Positions 1 through 7,399 of a stretch of DNA of 18,219 nt are shown here, one piece after another. Numbering within the stretch: the stretch's first letter is position 1; the number at the start of each line of letters is the position of its first letter. The stretch comes from Methanoculleus sp. UBA77. Its GTDB lineage: Archaea > Halobacteriota > Methanomicrobia > Methanomicrobiales > Methanoculleaceae. The notes beneath the pieces were generated by a model. The model made no database searches. It was given only the letters and a program-made list of their open reading frames with translations, and was not told the origin of the DNA. The translations under genes and the position numbers were made by a program. The stretch covers positions 618-18,836 of the forward strand of contig DALN01000143.1 of assembly GCA_002499455.1 (NCBI GenBank), in the 5' to 3' direction.

Positions 1-1071
1 GTCGCCCTCCTCCTCCCCGTCATCATCGCGACCCTCCTCGTCCGGATCGCGCTCCCGGAGGTCGCGATCGTCGGCGACATCGCCGCGATCCCCGCCGGCC
101 TCCCGGTCCCCGTCATCCCCGATCTCACCCTCGCGCCCGGCCTCCTGGTTCCGGCGCTCGCGCTTGCCATCATCGGGCTCGTGATGGCCGTCGGGGTCAC
201 CGAGACGACCCCGGAACCCGACGGGACCATCGCCGACGTGAACCGGGACTTTGCCGGGCAGGGAGCGACAAACATCCTCGCAAGCTTCCTCCAGTGCGCA
301 CCGGCGGGCGGCTCTCTCTCCGCGACGGCGTTGAACGTCGCCGCGGGGGCAGAGACCCGGGCGGCAAACCTCATCTCGGGCGTCATCGTCGGGGCGGTCA
401 TCCTCGTCGCCGGGCCGCTCGCGGAACTCATCCCCCTCCCGGCGCTTGCAGGCATCCTGATCCTCATCGGGATAGAACTCATCTACCAGCCCCGCGAGAT
501 CACCTGCATCTGGAAGTACTCCCGCCCGGGACGCTGGGGGATGGCCGCCACCTTCATCTCCACCCAGGTCCTCCCGCTCCAGTACAGCATCTACGTCGGC
601 GTCCTCCTCTCGCTCGTCATCTACCTCGTCACCTCGACCCGGGAGGCGACCGTCGTCCGCCTCGTCCCGGTCGGCGGGGGGATGTTCCGGGAAGACCCGG
701 CTCCCGACCGGCTTCTCGCCGGCGAGATCACCATCCTCTCGATCTACGGCAGCGTCTACTTCGCCACCCTCCGCGCGATCGAACGGTCGCTCCCGTCCCC
801 GGAGAGGGCGGAAGGCGCCGTCGTCATCCTCGCCCTCCGGGGCAGGGTCGAGGCCGGCATCGGACTCTTCCGGATGCTGGAGCGCTACGCCCGGCAGGTC
901 CAGACCCACGGAGGCCGGCTCATCCTCGCCGAGGTCGAGCCCCGGCTTCTTGCGGGCCTCGAAGAGAGCGGAGCGGCCGCGATCATCGGCCGGGAGAAGA
1001 TCTTCCTCGCGACCCCGATCATCGGCGAGTCGCTCCAGGAGGCGATCCGGGCGGCGGAAGCCGGGGCGTGA
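1..1071 (+). CDS. SulP family inorganic anion transporter, C-terminal part (5' end outside window)
   Basis: The frame is open from base 1 to the TGA at 1069-1071, giving 356 residues without the N-terminus. SulP proteins are membrane carriers for sulfate, bicarbonate or related anions. The visible part holds the later membrane helices, including the family's conserved segment near residues 99-120 (CAPAGGSLSATALNVAAGAE, equivalent to the usual GxxSRTA...N..AGA.T motif). A cytoplasmic STAS domain follows from about residue 238 to 345. The Arg of the usual SRTA motif is replaced (SATA), so the substrate cannot be read from the motif. The next gene begins 54 bases later with its own weak promoter-like sequence. 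Family assignment is firm; substrate is unknown. Confidence 0.9.
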   Translation, partial: VALLLPVIIATLLVRIALPEVAIVGDIAAIPAGLPVPVIPDLTLAPGLLVPALALAIIGLVMAVGVTETTPEPDGTIADVNRDFAGQGATNILASFLQCAPAGGSLSATALNVAAGAETRAANLISGVIVGAVILVAGPLAELIPLPALAGILILIGIELIYQPREITCIWKYSRPGRWGMAATFISTQVLPLQYSIYVGVLLSLVIYLVTSTREATVVRLVPVGGGMFREDPAPDRLLAGEITILSIYGSVYFATLRAIERSLPSPERAEGAVVILALRGRVEAGIGLFRMLERYARQVQTHGGRLILAEVEPRLLAGLEESGAAAIIGREKIFLATPIIGESLQEAIRAAEAGA

Positions 1072-1125
1072 GATCCCGGCCGGAAAAACTCTATCTCGTC
1101 GGGCGCCCAACACCTCCCTCTAGAT

Positions 1126-2148
1126 ATGACCGCCAGGAACCTTCCCCCCCCCGCCCGGATTGCAATCGTCGGGGCTGCGGTCGTCATCGTGCTCGCGGGG
1201 ATCCAGGCAGCCACCTCGATCCTGGGCCCGTTTCTCGTCGCCGTCTTCTTTGCGATGATCACCGCTCCCGTCATGGCATGGCTGAAGCGCCGGGGGATGC
1301 CGCCGGTCCTCGCCGCCGGGACGGTGGTCGCGGGGCTCATCGCGATCCTTGTCGGGACAATGGCCTTCCTCGGTGCGGCCCTCACCGGGTTCCTCCTCAC
1401 CCTGCCGCAGTACGAGGAGGCGCTCGAGGCGCAGGTCGCCATGCTCTCAGAGTTCGGCATCGATCCCGCCGGGTTCAGGATATGGGACTACATCGACCGG
1501 GGATACGTCATCCAGGAGATCGCCGGGCTTGCCCAGCAGGTCGGGACCCTGGTCTTTGACGCGGTCATCGTCGCGATAGCGATCGGCTTCCTCCTCCTCG
1601 AGGCGCCCCGGCTCGGCGCCGGACTCGCGCGATACCTGGGTGCGGACAGCCCCCCGTTCCAGCGCCTCTCCCAGTCGGGCCGGCTCCTCATCGACTACGT
1701 CGTCGTCAGGACGAAGGTCAACCTGATCACCGGCGTCGGGACCGGGCTCTTCCTCACCATCCTCGGGGTCGACTTCGCGGTGCTCTGGGGCTTTATCGCC
1801 TTCGTCCTGAGCTACGTCCCCTACATCGGCCTCATCGCCGCCGCGATCCCGCCCACGCTCCTCGCCCTCGTCGAGTACGGCCCGGTGGGAGCGATTGCCG
1901 TCATCGCCGCCATCGCCCTCATCGACGCCGCCGCCGAGAACCTCATCCTCCCCCGGATGGCCGGGAGGGACCTCGATCTCTCCCCGTTCGTTGTCCTCTT
2001 CTCCGTCATATTCTGGGGCTTCATCCTCGGGGCAGTCGGGGTCTTCCTCGCCATACCCCTGACGATCGCGGTGAAGCTCTTCCTCGAGAGCTGGGAGGAG
2101 ACCCGGTGGATCGGGGAGTTGATGGGGGCGGGGGACCGGCGGAAGTAA
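1126..2148 (+). CDS. AI-2E family transporter (first copy)
   Basis: This 340-residue polytopic membrane protein has the AI-2E/PerM (former UPF0118) layout. Paired N-terminal helices (about 12-90) lead to an amphipathic soluble stretch (about 95-135), then a second helical block to about 320. Family landmarks are VPYIG at 231-235, ENLILPRMAG at 271-280 and the WGFILGAVGVFLAIPL segment near 297-311. Members export small molecules or ions (AI-2, Na+/H+ exchange in some); nothing here fixes the substrate. ATG 1126 has no Shine-Dalgarno site, and an A/T-rich stretch at 1085-1096 could be a weak TATA box. It is paralogous to the gene at 6177-7205: both have an EETRW sequence near the C-terminus and the same fold order. 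Confidence 0.9.
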   Translation: MTARNLPPPARIAIVGAAVVIVLAGIQAATSILGPFLVAVFFAMITAPVMAWLKRRGMPPVLAAGTVVAGLIAILVGTMAFLGAALTGFLLTLPQYEEALEAQVAMLSEFGIDPAGFRIWDYIDRGYVIQEIAGLAQQVGTLVFDAVIVAIAIGFLLLEAPRLGAGLARYLGADSPPFQRLSQSGRLLIDYVVVRTKVNLITGVGTGLFLTILGVDFAVLWGFIAFVLSYVPYIGLIAAAIPPTLLALVEYGPVGAIAVIAAIALIDAAAENLILPRMAGRDLDLSPFVVLFSVIFWGFILGAVGVFLAIPLTIAVKLFLESWEETRWIGELMGAGDRRK

Positions 2149-2165
2149 CTGCCGGGCCGACCGCA

Positions 2166-2181
2166 GGGGATATATATCCCC
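2166..2181 (+). promoter_or_regulatory. Palindromic TATA box of the DUF1269 gene
   Basis: GGGGATATATATCCCC is a perfect 16-base palindrome with the TATA sequence at its centre (2170-2177). Its spacing predicts transcription start near 2199, leaving about 25 bases of leader that contain GGTGAGG (2214-2220) just before ATG 2224. The GC arms could be a repressor site or chance. Confidence 0.6.
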
Positions 2182-2223
2182 GACCATATTCTGGCCTGCA
2201 ACAAGAGTTGGCAGGTGAGGAGT

Positions 2224-2739
2224 ATGAGCGATCTGATAGCCATCGCATATGATGGCGAGGATACCGCATTCCGGGTCAGAGACAGGCTGTTGAGCCTCTC
2301 CCGGGAGCACGTCATCGAACTCGAGGATCTGGTGGTCGTCGTCCACCGCCGGGACGGGAAGACCGAGATCAAGCAGGCCACCGACCTGACCGGTATGGGA
2401 GCGCTCTCCGGCGCCTTCTGGGGGCTCCTGATCGGCCTGATCTTCTTTGCCCCCATCTTCGGGCTTGCCATCGGCGCGATCGCCGGGGCGCTCGCGGGAC
2501 GTTTCTCCGACTACGGCATCGACGATAAATTCATCAAAGAAGTCGCCGAGAATGTCGGGCCCGGCAACTCCGCGGTCTTCCTGCTCGTCAAGAAGATGAC
2601 GCCCGACAGGGTTGTCGCCGCCATCAAGGACTACGGCGGCCACGTCGTCCGGACCTCGCTCTCGGAGGCGGAGGAGGAGAACCTCCGCGGCGCTTTCGGT
2701 GCCGGGAGCGCGGCACAGGCCCCGTCGCCCCCGATGTGA
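2224..2739 (+). CDS. DUF1269 family membrane protein
   Basis: The 171-residue protein matches the DUF1269 pattern closely. An N-terminal alpha/beta part starts SDLIAIAYDGEDTA. A glycine-rich hydrophobic hairpin follows (about 58-95, with LTGMGALSGAFWGLLIGLIF and GLAIGAIAGALAG), then SDYGIDDKFIKEV and a C-terminal domain with SALF-like and TSLSEAEEE elements. The biochemical role is unknown; family members are often found among stress or envelope genes. ATG 2224 is chosen because GGTGAGG lies 3 bases upstream; a GTG at 2215 would put that site inside the gene. The palindromic TATA box at 2166-2181 suggests an independent transcript. The C-terminal tail (AQAPSPPM) looks disordered. Confidence 0.88.
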   Translation: MSDLIAIAYDGEDTAFRVRDRLLSLSREHVIELEDLVVVVHRRDGKTEIKQATDLTGMGALSGAFWGLLIGLIFFAPIFGLAIGAIAGALAGRFSDYGIDDKFIKEVAENVGPGNSAVFLLVKKMTPDRVVAAIKDYGGHVVRTSLSEAEEENLRGAFGAGSAAQAPSPPM

Positions 2740-2873
2740 GCGACGACATCCCACCTATTTTCGGAAGGATAATCCCTGATTAACGCCCAGATATTCGGGG
2801 CAACTGTCCGTCTCCACGACCAGGAATGGAGAACAGGACGGAGTAGTTCGCAGCAGTATCCATATGGTGCACG

Positions 2874-3434
2874 ATGCGGGAAGTCAGAGTTACGAGAACC
2901 AAACGGAACGGGGCGCTCGAGATCGGGTTCCAGTTCAAATCGATGGATCAACTCCTCGATCCGGATGACCCGTCCCCTCTCCCTGCCCGGGAGCTCACGG
3001 AGTTTGCCGAAGACTACATCGCCGGCTACCTCAACGGCTACAACCTCAAGGCGGTCACCGGCATCAGTATCGGGCTTCCCCGGAAGTCGCTCTCCCCGGA
3101 TGTTGCCGCGCTCCTTCCGGAGACGGTTCGGCGGCACTTCTCGTTCCGGATAGCCGACCTCAGCAACGACATCCGGGTCTCCTTCGAGGAAGGGAGAGTC
3201 AGTCTCGCCATCGCCATACTCAACGTGGCCGTCACCAGCCTGTTCATCACATTCGTCGCCGGGTATCTTGATCAGGCCGTCGTCATCCTGCTCAGCGCCC
3301 TCTTCACCATCTTAAACTGGGTGACGATCTGGGACACCTACGAGCATTTCGTCTACGACTACCGGCGCAGGGTACGGAAACGCCAGATATACCGGAAACT
3401 CGCAGGCATCGAAGTCCGGGCCGAGGAGTGGTGA
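2874..3434 (+). CDS. Hypothetical protein with two C-terminal membrane helices
   Basis: No family is recognised. The 186-residue product has a soluble N-terminal region of about 108 residues, with mixed charge and a DPDDPSPLPAREL linker near 29-41. Two hydrophobic helices follow at roughly 110-131 and 134-152, then a strongly basic tail (YDYRRRVRKRQIYRKL at 161-176). This layout puts both ends on the same side, probably the cytoplasm by the positive-inside rule. ATG 2874 is preceded by GGTG (2866-2869) but no strong Shine-Dalgarno site. The upstream gap (2740-2873) holds a TATTTT at 2757-2762 that could end the previous transcript, and no clear TATA box at the expected distance. Codon use matches the neighbours, so the ORF is probably real. 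Confidence 0.75.
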   Translation: MREVRVTRTKRNGALEIGFQFKSMDQLLDPDDPSPLPARELTEFAEDYIAGYLNGYNLKAVTGISIGLPRKSLSPDVAALLPETVRRHFSFRIADLSNDIRVSFEEGRVSLAIAILNVAVTSLFITFVAGYLDQAVVILLSALFTILNWVTIWDTYEHFVYDYRRRVRKRQIYRKLAGIEVRAEEW

Positions 3435-3460
3435 GGCCGTGGTCCCGGAGAACGCAAGGC

Positions 3461-3470
3461 GTTTATGAAA
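3461..3470 (+). promoter_or_regulatory. TATA box for the DUF2238-like gene
   Basis: GTTTATGAAA is centred about 27 bases before ATG 3492, the distance expected if transcription starts at the start codon (leaderless mRNA). No Shine-Dalgarno site lies between them. Confidence 0.55.
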
Positions 3471-3491
3471 ACACCGCCCTAACGCCATACC

Positions 3492-4106
3492 ATGAAGAGA
3501 CCGGCCGGCCTCTACCTCGCCTACCTTCTCCAGATCCTCATCGCCGCAAACGTCCTCCTCGCGTTCTCGCTCGGCGAATACTCGCAGGTCTTCGGCGGCG
3601 TTGTCGGGCTTTGCCTGACGCTGGTCCCCGCCGTCGTCACCCGCCGGTGGAGCCTGACGCTCCCCTGGCAGGTCAACCTCCTCATCGCCCTCTCGCTCTA
3701 TCTCCACGTCGCCGGCGAGATCCAGGGGTTCTACGTCCTCTACTACCCCTACTACGACAAGATCGCCCACCTCGTCTCCGGCATAACCGTCTCGGTGCTC
3801 GCCTTCGTCATCGTCCTGCTCCTCGACCGGTTCGGCAGGCTGAACCTCACGCGGTGGATGATCGTGGGGTTCATCATCATCGCCGCGATGGCGATGGAGG
3901 GGTTCTGGGAGATCTACGAATGGCTCTTTGACACCTTTCTCGGGACGAACCTCCAGTATGACCTCGACGACACCATGCTCGATATGATCTCCGTCCTCAT
4001 CGGCGCGATCGTCGTCGCGCTCGCCGGGAACCGCTACCTCACCAGGTTCTCAAAGGAGGAGATCGCCGGCAGGATGGTGGTCTCCAAAGAGGCTCCCTCC
4101 GGGTGA
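3492..4106 (+). CDS. DUF2238 (YjdF-like) integral membrane protein
   Basis: The 204-residue product has about six hydrophobic helices and the conserved polar residues of the DUF2238/YjdF type. These are YDKIAH (88-93) at the start of one helix, EGFWEIYEW (136-144) in the next, then a loop with DLDDTMLDM (157-165) leading into the last helix. Family function is not established; the ordered acidic and His residues within membrane segments suggest a transport or enzymatic site, which is inference. The ATG at 3492 is preceded by a TATA box at leaderless distance. Spacing to both neighbours is short (57 and 42 bases), all on the same strand. The assignment rests on motif recall, not an alignment. 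Confidence 0.75.
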   Translation: MKRPAGLYLAYLLQILIAANVLLAFSLGEYSQVFGGVVGLCLTLVPAVVTRRWSLTLPWQVNLLIALSLYLHVAGEIQGFYVLYYPYYDKIAHLVSGITVSVLAFVIVLLLDRFGRLNLTRWMIVGFIIIAAMAMEGFWEIYEWLFDTFLGTNLQYDLDDTMLDMISVLIGAIVVALAGNRYLTRFSKEEIAGRMVVSKEAPSG

Positions 4107-4110
4107 CGGC

Positions 4111-4122
4111 CAAAACCTTTTT
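4111..4122 (+). promoter_or_regulatory. T-rich promoter element (possible upstream terminator) before SEC14-like copy 1
   Basis: CAAAACCTTTTT has its T5 run (4118-4122) 29 bases before ATG 4149. Nearly the same element, CATACCTTTTTTT, lies 28 bases before the paralogue at 7400. It could act as a TATA-like box, as a T-tract terminator of the preceding gene, or both. Confidence 0.45.
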
Positions 4123-4148
4123 CCGGTGTGCCCCGGAGAGGGGGCGCC

Positions 4149-4550
4149 ATGCTCGAGCAGATGGAGACGGGTGCAGGAAACGTCGTCGGGTTCCGGTTCG
4201 ACGGCGAGATGACGGACGAAGACTACGCCGCGAGGTTGATCCCGGCGCTTGAGGTGGCCGCGAGAACCCACCCCGTCATCCGGATCCTCTTCGTGATCGT
4301 GGGCTTCCACGGCTGGAAACCCCGCGGGCACTGGGAGGCCCTCAAGCGGTGGTACGGGACTGCGCGGGTCGACCGGATCGCCGTCACCGGCGGCGAGAGG
4401 TGGGAGGAGTGGATGAACCGTCTGCCCGGACTCTTCGTCGGGTTTACCGGGATCGACGTCCGCTTCTTCTCCGACGACCACCTCGATACAGCCCTCGACT
4501 GGCTGCGGGAACCGGCCGGCGCAGAGGTGCCCGCTCCGGAGACGGGATAG
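4149..4550 (+). CDS. SpoIIAA-like / STAS-SEC14 domain protein, copy 1
   Basis: This 133-residue soluble protein has the SpoIIAA-like (STAS/SEC14, PF11964-type) pattern. It opens with NVVGFRFDGEMTDEDYAARL, has a central hydrophobic strand (IRILFVIVGFHGW), then RVDRIAVTGGERWEEWMN and a C-terminal TGIDVRFFSDDHLDTALDWL. The fold is shared by anti-sigma antagonists and SEC14 lipid-binding proteins; the archaeal role is unknown. ATG 4149 fits this start; a GTG at 4128 would add only MPRRGGA and place the start too near the promoter. It is about 58% identical over 108 aligned positions (hand count) to the product of 7400-7792, so the two are duplicates or close paralogues. Confidence 0.85.
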   Translation: MLEQMETGAGNVVGFRFDGEMTDEDYAARLIPALEVAARTHPVIRILFVIVGFHGWKPRGHWEALKRWYGTARVDRIAVTGGERWEEWMNRLPGLFVGFTGIDVRFFSDDHLDTALDWLREPAGAEVPAPETG

Positions 4551-4582
4551 ACGCCGGAACAGCCTGTTCTCCGGGGAACGGG

Positions 4583-4594
4583 CAACCCTTTTTA
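4583..4594 (+). promoter_or_regulatory. T-rich element before the PHP gene
   Basis: CAACCCTTTTTA, with T5 at 4589-4593, resembles the element before the two SEC14-like genes. It lies about 43 bases before ATG 4634, so it would give a leader of roughly 15 bases, or it could instead end the preceding transcript. Confidence 0.35.
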
Positions 4595-4633
4595 CCGCCG
4601 GCAACCAACCATGATCAGGCAGATACGGGCTTT

Positions 4634-5566
4634 ATGCGCTATTATAAGGATATTATCTTCGAAAAACCCCGGGCGGAAGAGATCCGGCGTCTCGGCCTGC
4701 TCCCGGCAGACCTGCACTTCCATACCCGGCACTCCGACTCCGTCACCTCAGTCCGGGACGCCCTGCGCCTCGCGGCCCGGCGGGGGATCGGGCTTGCGAT
4801 CACCGACCACAACCAGACGAGCGGGGTCGTCGAGGCAGAACGGCTGAACCCCGGCGTCCCCCTCATCCCCGGGATCGAGGTCAGCGCCAACGACGGTCCG
4901 CACCTCCTCTTCTACTTCTACACGGTCGCCGACCTCGTCGACTTTTACCGGCGCCATATCGAGAAGAACCGGAGGAACGGACCGTATACCGCGATACGCC
5001 TCGATACCCCGGAGCTCCTCGATCGCCGGGAGGGTTACGCCTGCATCGCCGCGGAAGCCCACCCCTGCGGCTACGCGTTCCTGAACCGGGGGGTCGAGCG
5101 GTGCGTCGCGGGGAGGTGCATCGGCCAGGAGGTCTTCTCCCGCCTCGACGCTCTGGAGGTGATCTGCGGCGGGATGGCCCGGTCCCATAACCTGAAGGCC
5201 GCCGGGCTCGCCGCCGCCCACAACCTGGGCCGGACCGGGGGGACGGACGGCCACCTCCTCCACGAGCTCGGCGGGGTCGTCACCTGCGCCGAGGCCGATA
5301 CCGTGGAGGAGTTCCTGGACGCCATCCGGGCCAGGAACACCGTCATCATCGGCCGCGAGCGGCCGCTCGTCGAGAAGGCGGTGATGGGGACCGCGGTCCT
5401 CCCCCACCACCTCCTCTACACCGTCCCCCTCCTCCAGGCCCGGTGGGAGCAGGGGCTCCCCCGGATACGGAGGTTCGTCCGCAGCCGGCTGAATCCCCGG
5501 CCGGGCGGCGGGCGAGGCCGGGACAGCGACGCCCTCGCCCGGACACGGAACGATCGCCCCCGGTAG
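4634..5566 (+). CDS. PHP domain metal-dependent phosphoesterase-like protein
   Basis: The 310-residue product carries the ordered metal-binding motifs of the PHP superfamily: DLHFHTRHSDS (H28, H30, D35), AITDHN (D58, H59), PGIEVSANDGPH (E82, H90), AEAHPCGY (H143) and TGGTDGH (D205, H207). PHP proteins hydrolyse phosphoester bonds on nucleotides, sugar phosphates or polymerase products; the substrate here is not visible. The likely start is ATG 4634 (MRYYKDIIFEKPR). Upstream in-frame sequence overlaps the previous gene and is low-complexity, so it is rejected. After the PHP fold (to about 245) comes a 65-residue extension with a weakly hydrophobic stretch (AVLPHHLLYTVPLLQA) and a basic Pro/Gly/Arg-rich tail, which may anchor the protein or bind nucleic acid. 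Confidence 0.85.
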   Translation: MRYYKDIIFEKPRAEEIRRLGLLPADLHFHTRHSDSVTSVRDALRLAARRGIGLAITDHNQTSGVVEAERLNPGVPLIPGIEVSANDGPHLLFYFYTVADLVDFYRRHIEKNRRNGPYTAIRLDTPELLDRREGYACIAAEAHPCGYAFLNRGVERCVAGRCIGQEVFSRLDALEVICGGMARSHNLKAAGLAAAHNLGRTGGTDGHLLHELGGVVTCAEADTVEEFLDAIRARNTVIIGRERPLVEKAVMGTAVLPHHLLYTVPLLQARWEQGLPRIRRFVRSRLNPRPGGGRGRDSDALARTRNDRPR

Positions 5567-5595
5567 TCCGGTTCATATCCCGGAGAGAGCATACG

Positions 5596-5604
5596 GATAT
5601 ATAG
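5596..5604 (+). promoter_or_regulatory. TATA box for the HdeD-AI-2E operon
   Basis: GATATATAG is centred 29 bases before ATG 5629, giving a leaderless or near-leaderless transcript for the HdeD-like gene and the coupled transporter. It is one of the clearest TATA boxes in the window. Confidence 0.65.
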
Positions 5605-5628
5605 TACGAGAAATGCCTTGATGGCACC

Positions 5629-6180
5629 ATGGCAAACGCAATCTTCGGTGCCAGTTCGCCCGGACTCAACACGAGAGTCCCCCTGCCCCGGTGGCTTGTG
5701 GCGCTCCAGGGCCTCATCGCCGTCGCCTTCGGCATCCTCCTTCTGGCGTATCCTACCGGTATCCTCATCGTCCTTACCGTGCTCCTCGGGATATTCTGGC
5801 TGATCAACGGCATATTCGTCCTGGCAAGCCTCGTCTCGAACCGATCGGACCGGAGGTGGAAGACGCTCGTCGGTCTCCTCGGCGTCGTCGCCGGCATCCT
5901 GGTCCTCGCCTATCCGCTCTACAGCACCGTCATCCTCCCGTCGCTCCTCGCCATCATCGTCGGCGTGATAGGGCTGGTCGTCGGGGCCGTCCACCTGGTG
6001 CGGGGTTTTTCAGGCGCCGGGCCGGGAGCAGGCGTCATCGGCATCGTGAGCATCATCTTCGCTCTCATCCTGATCGCCCATCCGTTCCTCGCCGCTCTCG
6101 CGGTGGTCATGGTCATCGCGGTTCTCGCCATCATCGGTGGGGCTCTCGCGATCGTCTTTGCGCTCCGGATGCCCGCGTGA
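5629..6180 (+). CDS. HdeD family membrane protein
   Basis: The 183-residue product is almost wholly hydrophobic, with about six membrane helices in three repeated hairpins. Each hairpin carries the HdeD-type pattern: a G-x-L/I-x-L-A-Y/H-P element (GILLLAYPTG, GILVLAYPLYS, ALILIAHPFLA) and short polar turns such as NRSDRRWK. In enterobacteria HdeD is linked to acid resistance; the archaeal function is unknown. ATG 5629 follows a TATA box at leaderless distance. Its TGA overlaps the GTG of the following AI-2E gene in the four bases GTGA (6177-6180), so the two proteins are probably made together by coupled translation. Confidence 0.88.
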   Translation: MANAIFGASSPGLNTRVPLPRWLVALQGLIAVAFGILLLAYPTGILIVLTVLLGIFWLINGIFVLASLVSNRSDRRWKTLVGLLGVVAGILVLAYPLYSTVILPSLLAIIVGVIGLVVGAVHLVRGFSGAGPGAGVIGIVSIIFALILIAHPFLAALAVVMVIAVLAIIGGALAIVFALRMPA

Positions 6181-7205
6181 CGACGCACCTCGCATCCCTC
6201 GCCCGGGTTGCCGTCATCGGCGCCATCGCCGTCACCGGGATGCACCTCGGCGCCCCGGTCGTCAACCCGGTCCTCGTCGGGTTCATCCTGGCGGTCGTCG
6301 TCACGCCGGCCGTGCGTCGCCTGGAAGGGCGGGGACTGCCCCGGCCGGGGGCGGTGCTGGCGGCGACCGGGGCGATCGCCGGGATTGCCCTGCTGCTCGT
6401 CGCGGTCTTCAGCCTCTCCCTGATCGAACTCGACAGCGCCCTGCCCGCCTACCAGGACCTCCTGCAAGCACAACTTCAGGGGGTGCAGTCATGGCTTGCG
6501 GACCGGGGCGTCCCGGTATCGGTCCGGCCGCCCGAAGCACCGGACGGATCCGCCCTCATCCCGCCGCTCTGGGAGATCCTCACCGGACTCTCCGTCCTGG
6601 TCGTCGACTTCCTGGTCAGCCTGATCGTGACCGTCGTCATGCTGCTCGAGGCGGACTCGTTCCGCGCAAAACTCGTACGAAGCCTGGACGACGGCGCCAG
6701 GGCGGAACTCAGCCGCTCTGCGAGCAACCTGGTCGCATACGTCTCCCTCTCCACCCGGAGCGGGCTTGCGGCCGGTATCGCTGTCGCGCTCCTCCTGCTG
6801 CTCCTCGGGATCGAGGCCCCGGCGCTCTGGGCGGCCCTCATCGTCGTGCTCGGCTACATCCCCTACTTCGGGCGGCCCATCGCCTCGGTGCCCCCGATCG
6901 GTCTTGCCTGGCTCCAGCACGGGCTCCCGGGAGCGCTCGCCGTCGCGGTCGGCATCATCGTCATCGACCTGGTTGTCGGCCGGCTGCTCGTCCCGTACCC
7001 CGCCGGGAAGGCGCTCGGAGTCTCCCCCCTGGTGATCGTCCTCTCGATCCTCGCCTGGACGCTGGTGCTCGGCGTGCCGGGACTCTTCCTGGGGGCTCCC
7101 CTGGCCCTGGCGGTCAGGGCGATGCTCTCGGTCTCCGAAGAGACCCGGTGGCTGGCGGTGTTGATGGAGCCGCCCGGTGAGGACGACGGGGCAGCGCCGG
7201 CCTGA
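6177..7205 (+). CDS. AI-2E family transporter (second copy)
   Basis: The frame gives a 342-residue AI-2E/PerM-type membrane protein when read from GTG 6177. Helices near 12-45 and 57-82 precede a soluble, charged segment (about 85-128), followed by helices at about 130-157 and a C-terminal helical block. IPYFG (228-232) matches the family VPYxG motif, and GVPGLFLGAPLALAV (299-313) the terminal helix. Length and C-terminal EETRW match the first copy at 1126-2148. The GTG start overlaps the HdeD stop by four bases and restores a normal N-terminus. The same frame continues open upstream inside the HdeD gene, but that sequence is Arg/Pro-rich and not transporter-like. The substrate is unknown. 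Confidence 0.87.
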   Translation: MTTHLASLARVAVIGAIAVTGMHLGAPVVNPVLVGFILAVVVTPAVRRLEGRGLPRPGAVLAATGAIAGIALLLVAVFSLSLIELDSALPAYQDLLQAQLQGVQSWLADRGVPVSVRPPEAPDGSALIPPLWEILTGLSVLVVDFLVSLIVTVVMLLEADSFRAKLVRSLDDGARAELSRSASNLVAYVSLSTRSGLAAGIAVALLLLLLGIEAPALWAALIVVLGYIPYFGRPIASVPPIGLAWLQHGLPGALAVAVGIIVIDLVVGRLLVPYPAGKALGVSPLVIVLSILAWTLVLGVPGLFLGAPLALAVRAMLSVSEETRWLAVLMEPPGEDDGAAPA

Positions 7206-7363
7206 ACCCCCCTCTCCATCCGGGAAGAACGGCCTTGAAGCGAGTTCCGGCCCTGCAGAGCCGCCAGAACGCTTCACCTCATCGCGCCGGAGAAGACGAC
7301 GGTGACGGGGAGAATGGTCGTGAGGACCGGGGGGTATGCCCGGGAGATCACCGCCGGCCAGCC

Positions 7364-7375
7364 ATACCTTTTTTT
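7364..7375 (+). promoter_or_regulatory. T-rich promoter element before SEC14-like copy 2
   Basis: ATACCTTTTTTT ends with a T7 run at 7369-7375, 28 bases before ATG 7400. The rest of the 194-base gap (7206-7399) shows no gene: the frame is open through part of it, but the encoded sequence is Arg/Asp/Gly-rich and unlike the family. Confidence 0.45.
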
Positions 7376-7399
7376 CTCTGGAGGGCTATAGAGGCACCC

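Noticed and set aside
1447..2754. Long minus-strand open frame (435 codons) opposite the AI-2E and DUF1269 genes
   Set aside because: It is very rich in Asp, Glu, Gly, Arg and Pro with no domain, the typical antisense shadow of high-GC coding sequence, and both plus-strand genes are well supported.
2806..2850. Imperfect stem-loop in the gap before the two-helix membrane protein gene
   Set aside because: TCCGTCTCCA can pair with TGGAG and ACGGA only across a six-base bulge. This is within what chance gives in GC-rich DNA, and no riboswitch pattern was recognised.
2925..2946. GGTTCCAGTTCAAATC, which resembles a tRNA T-arm
   Set aside because: It is inside a coding frame, with no acceptor or anticodon stem around it.
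5691..6176. Upstream extension of the second AI-2E transporter inside the HdeD gene
   Set aside because: The encoded residues are Arg/Pro/His-rich, unlike any membrane protein, and HdeD in the other frame is clear.
7235..7399. N-terminal extension of the second SEC14-like protein
   Set aside because: The paralogue has no such extension, the sequence is low-complexity, and the T-rich promoter element lies inside it.
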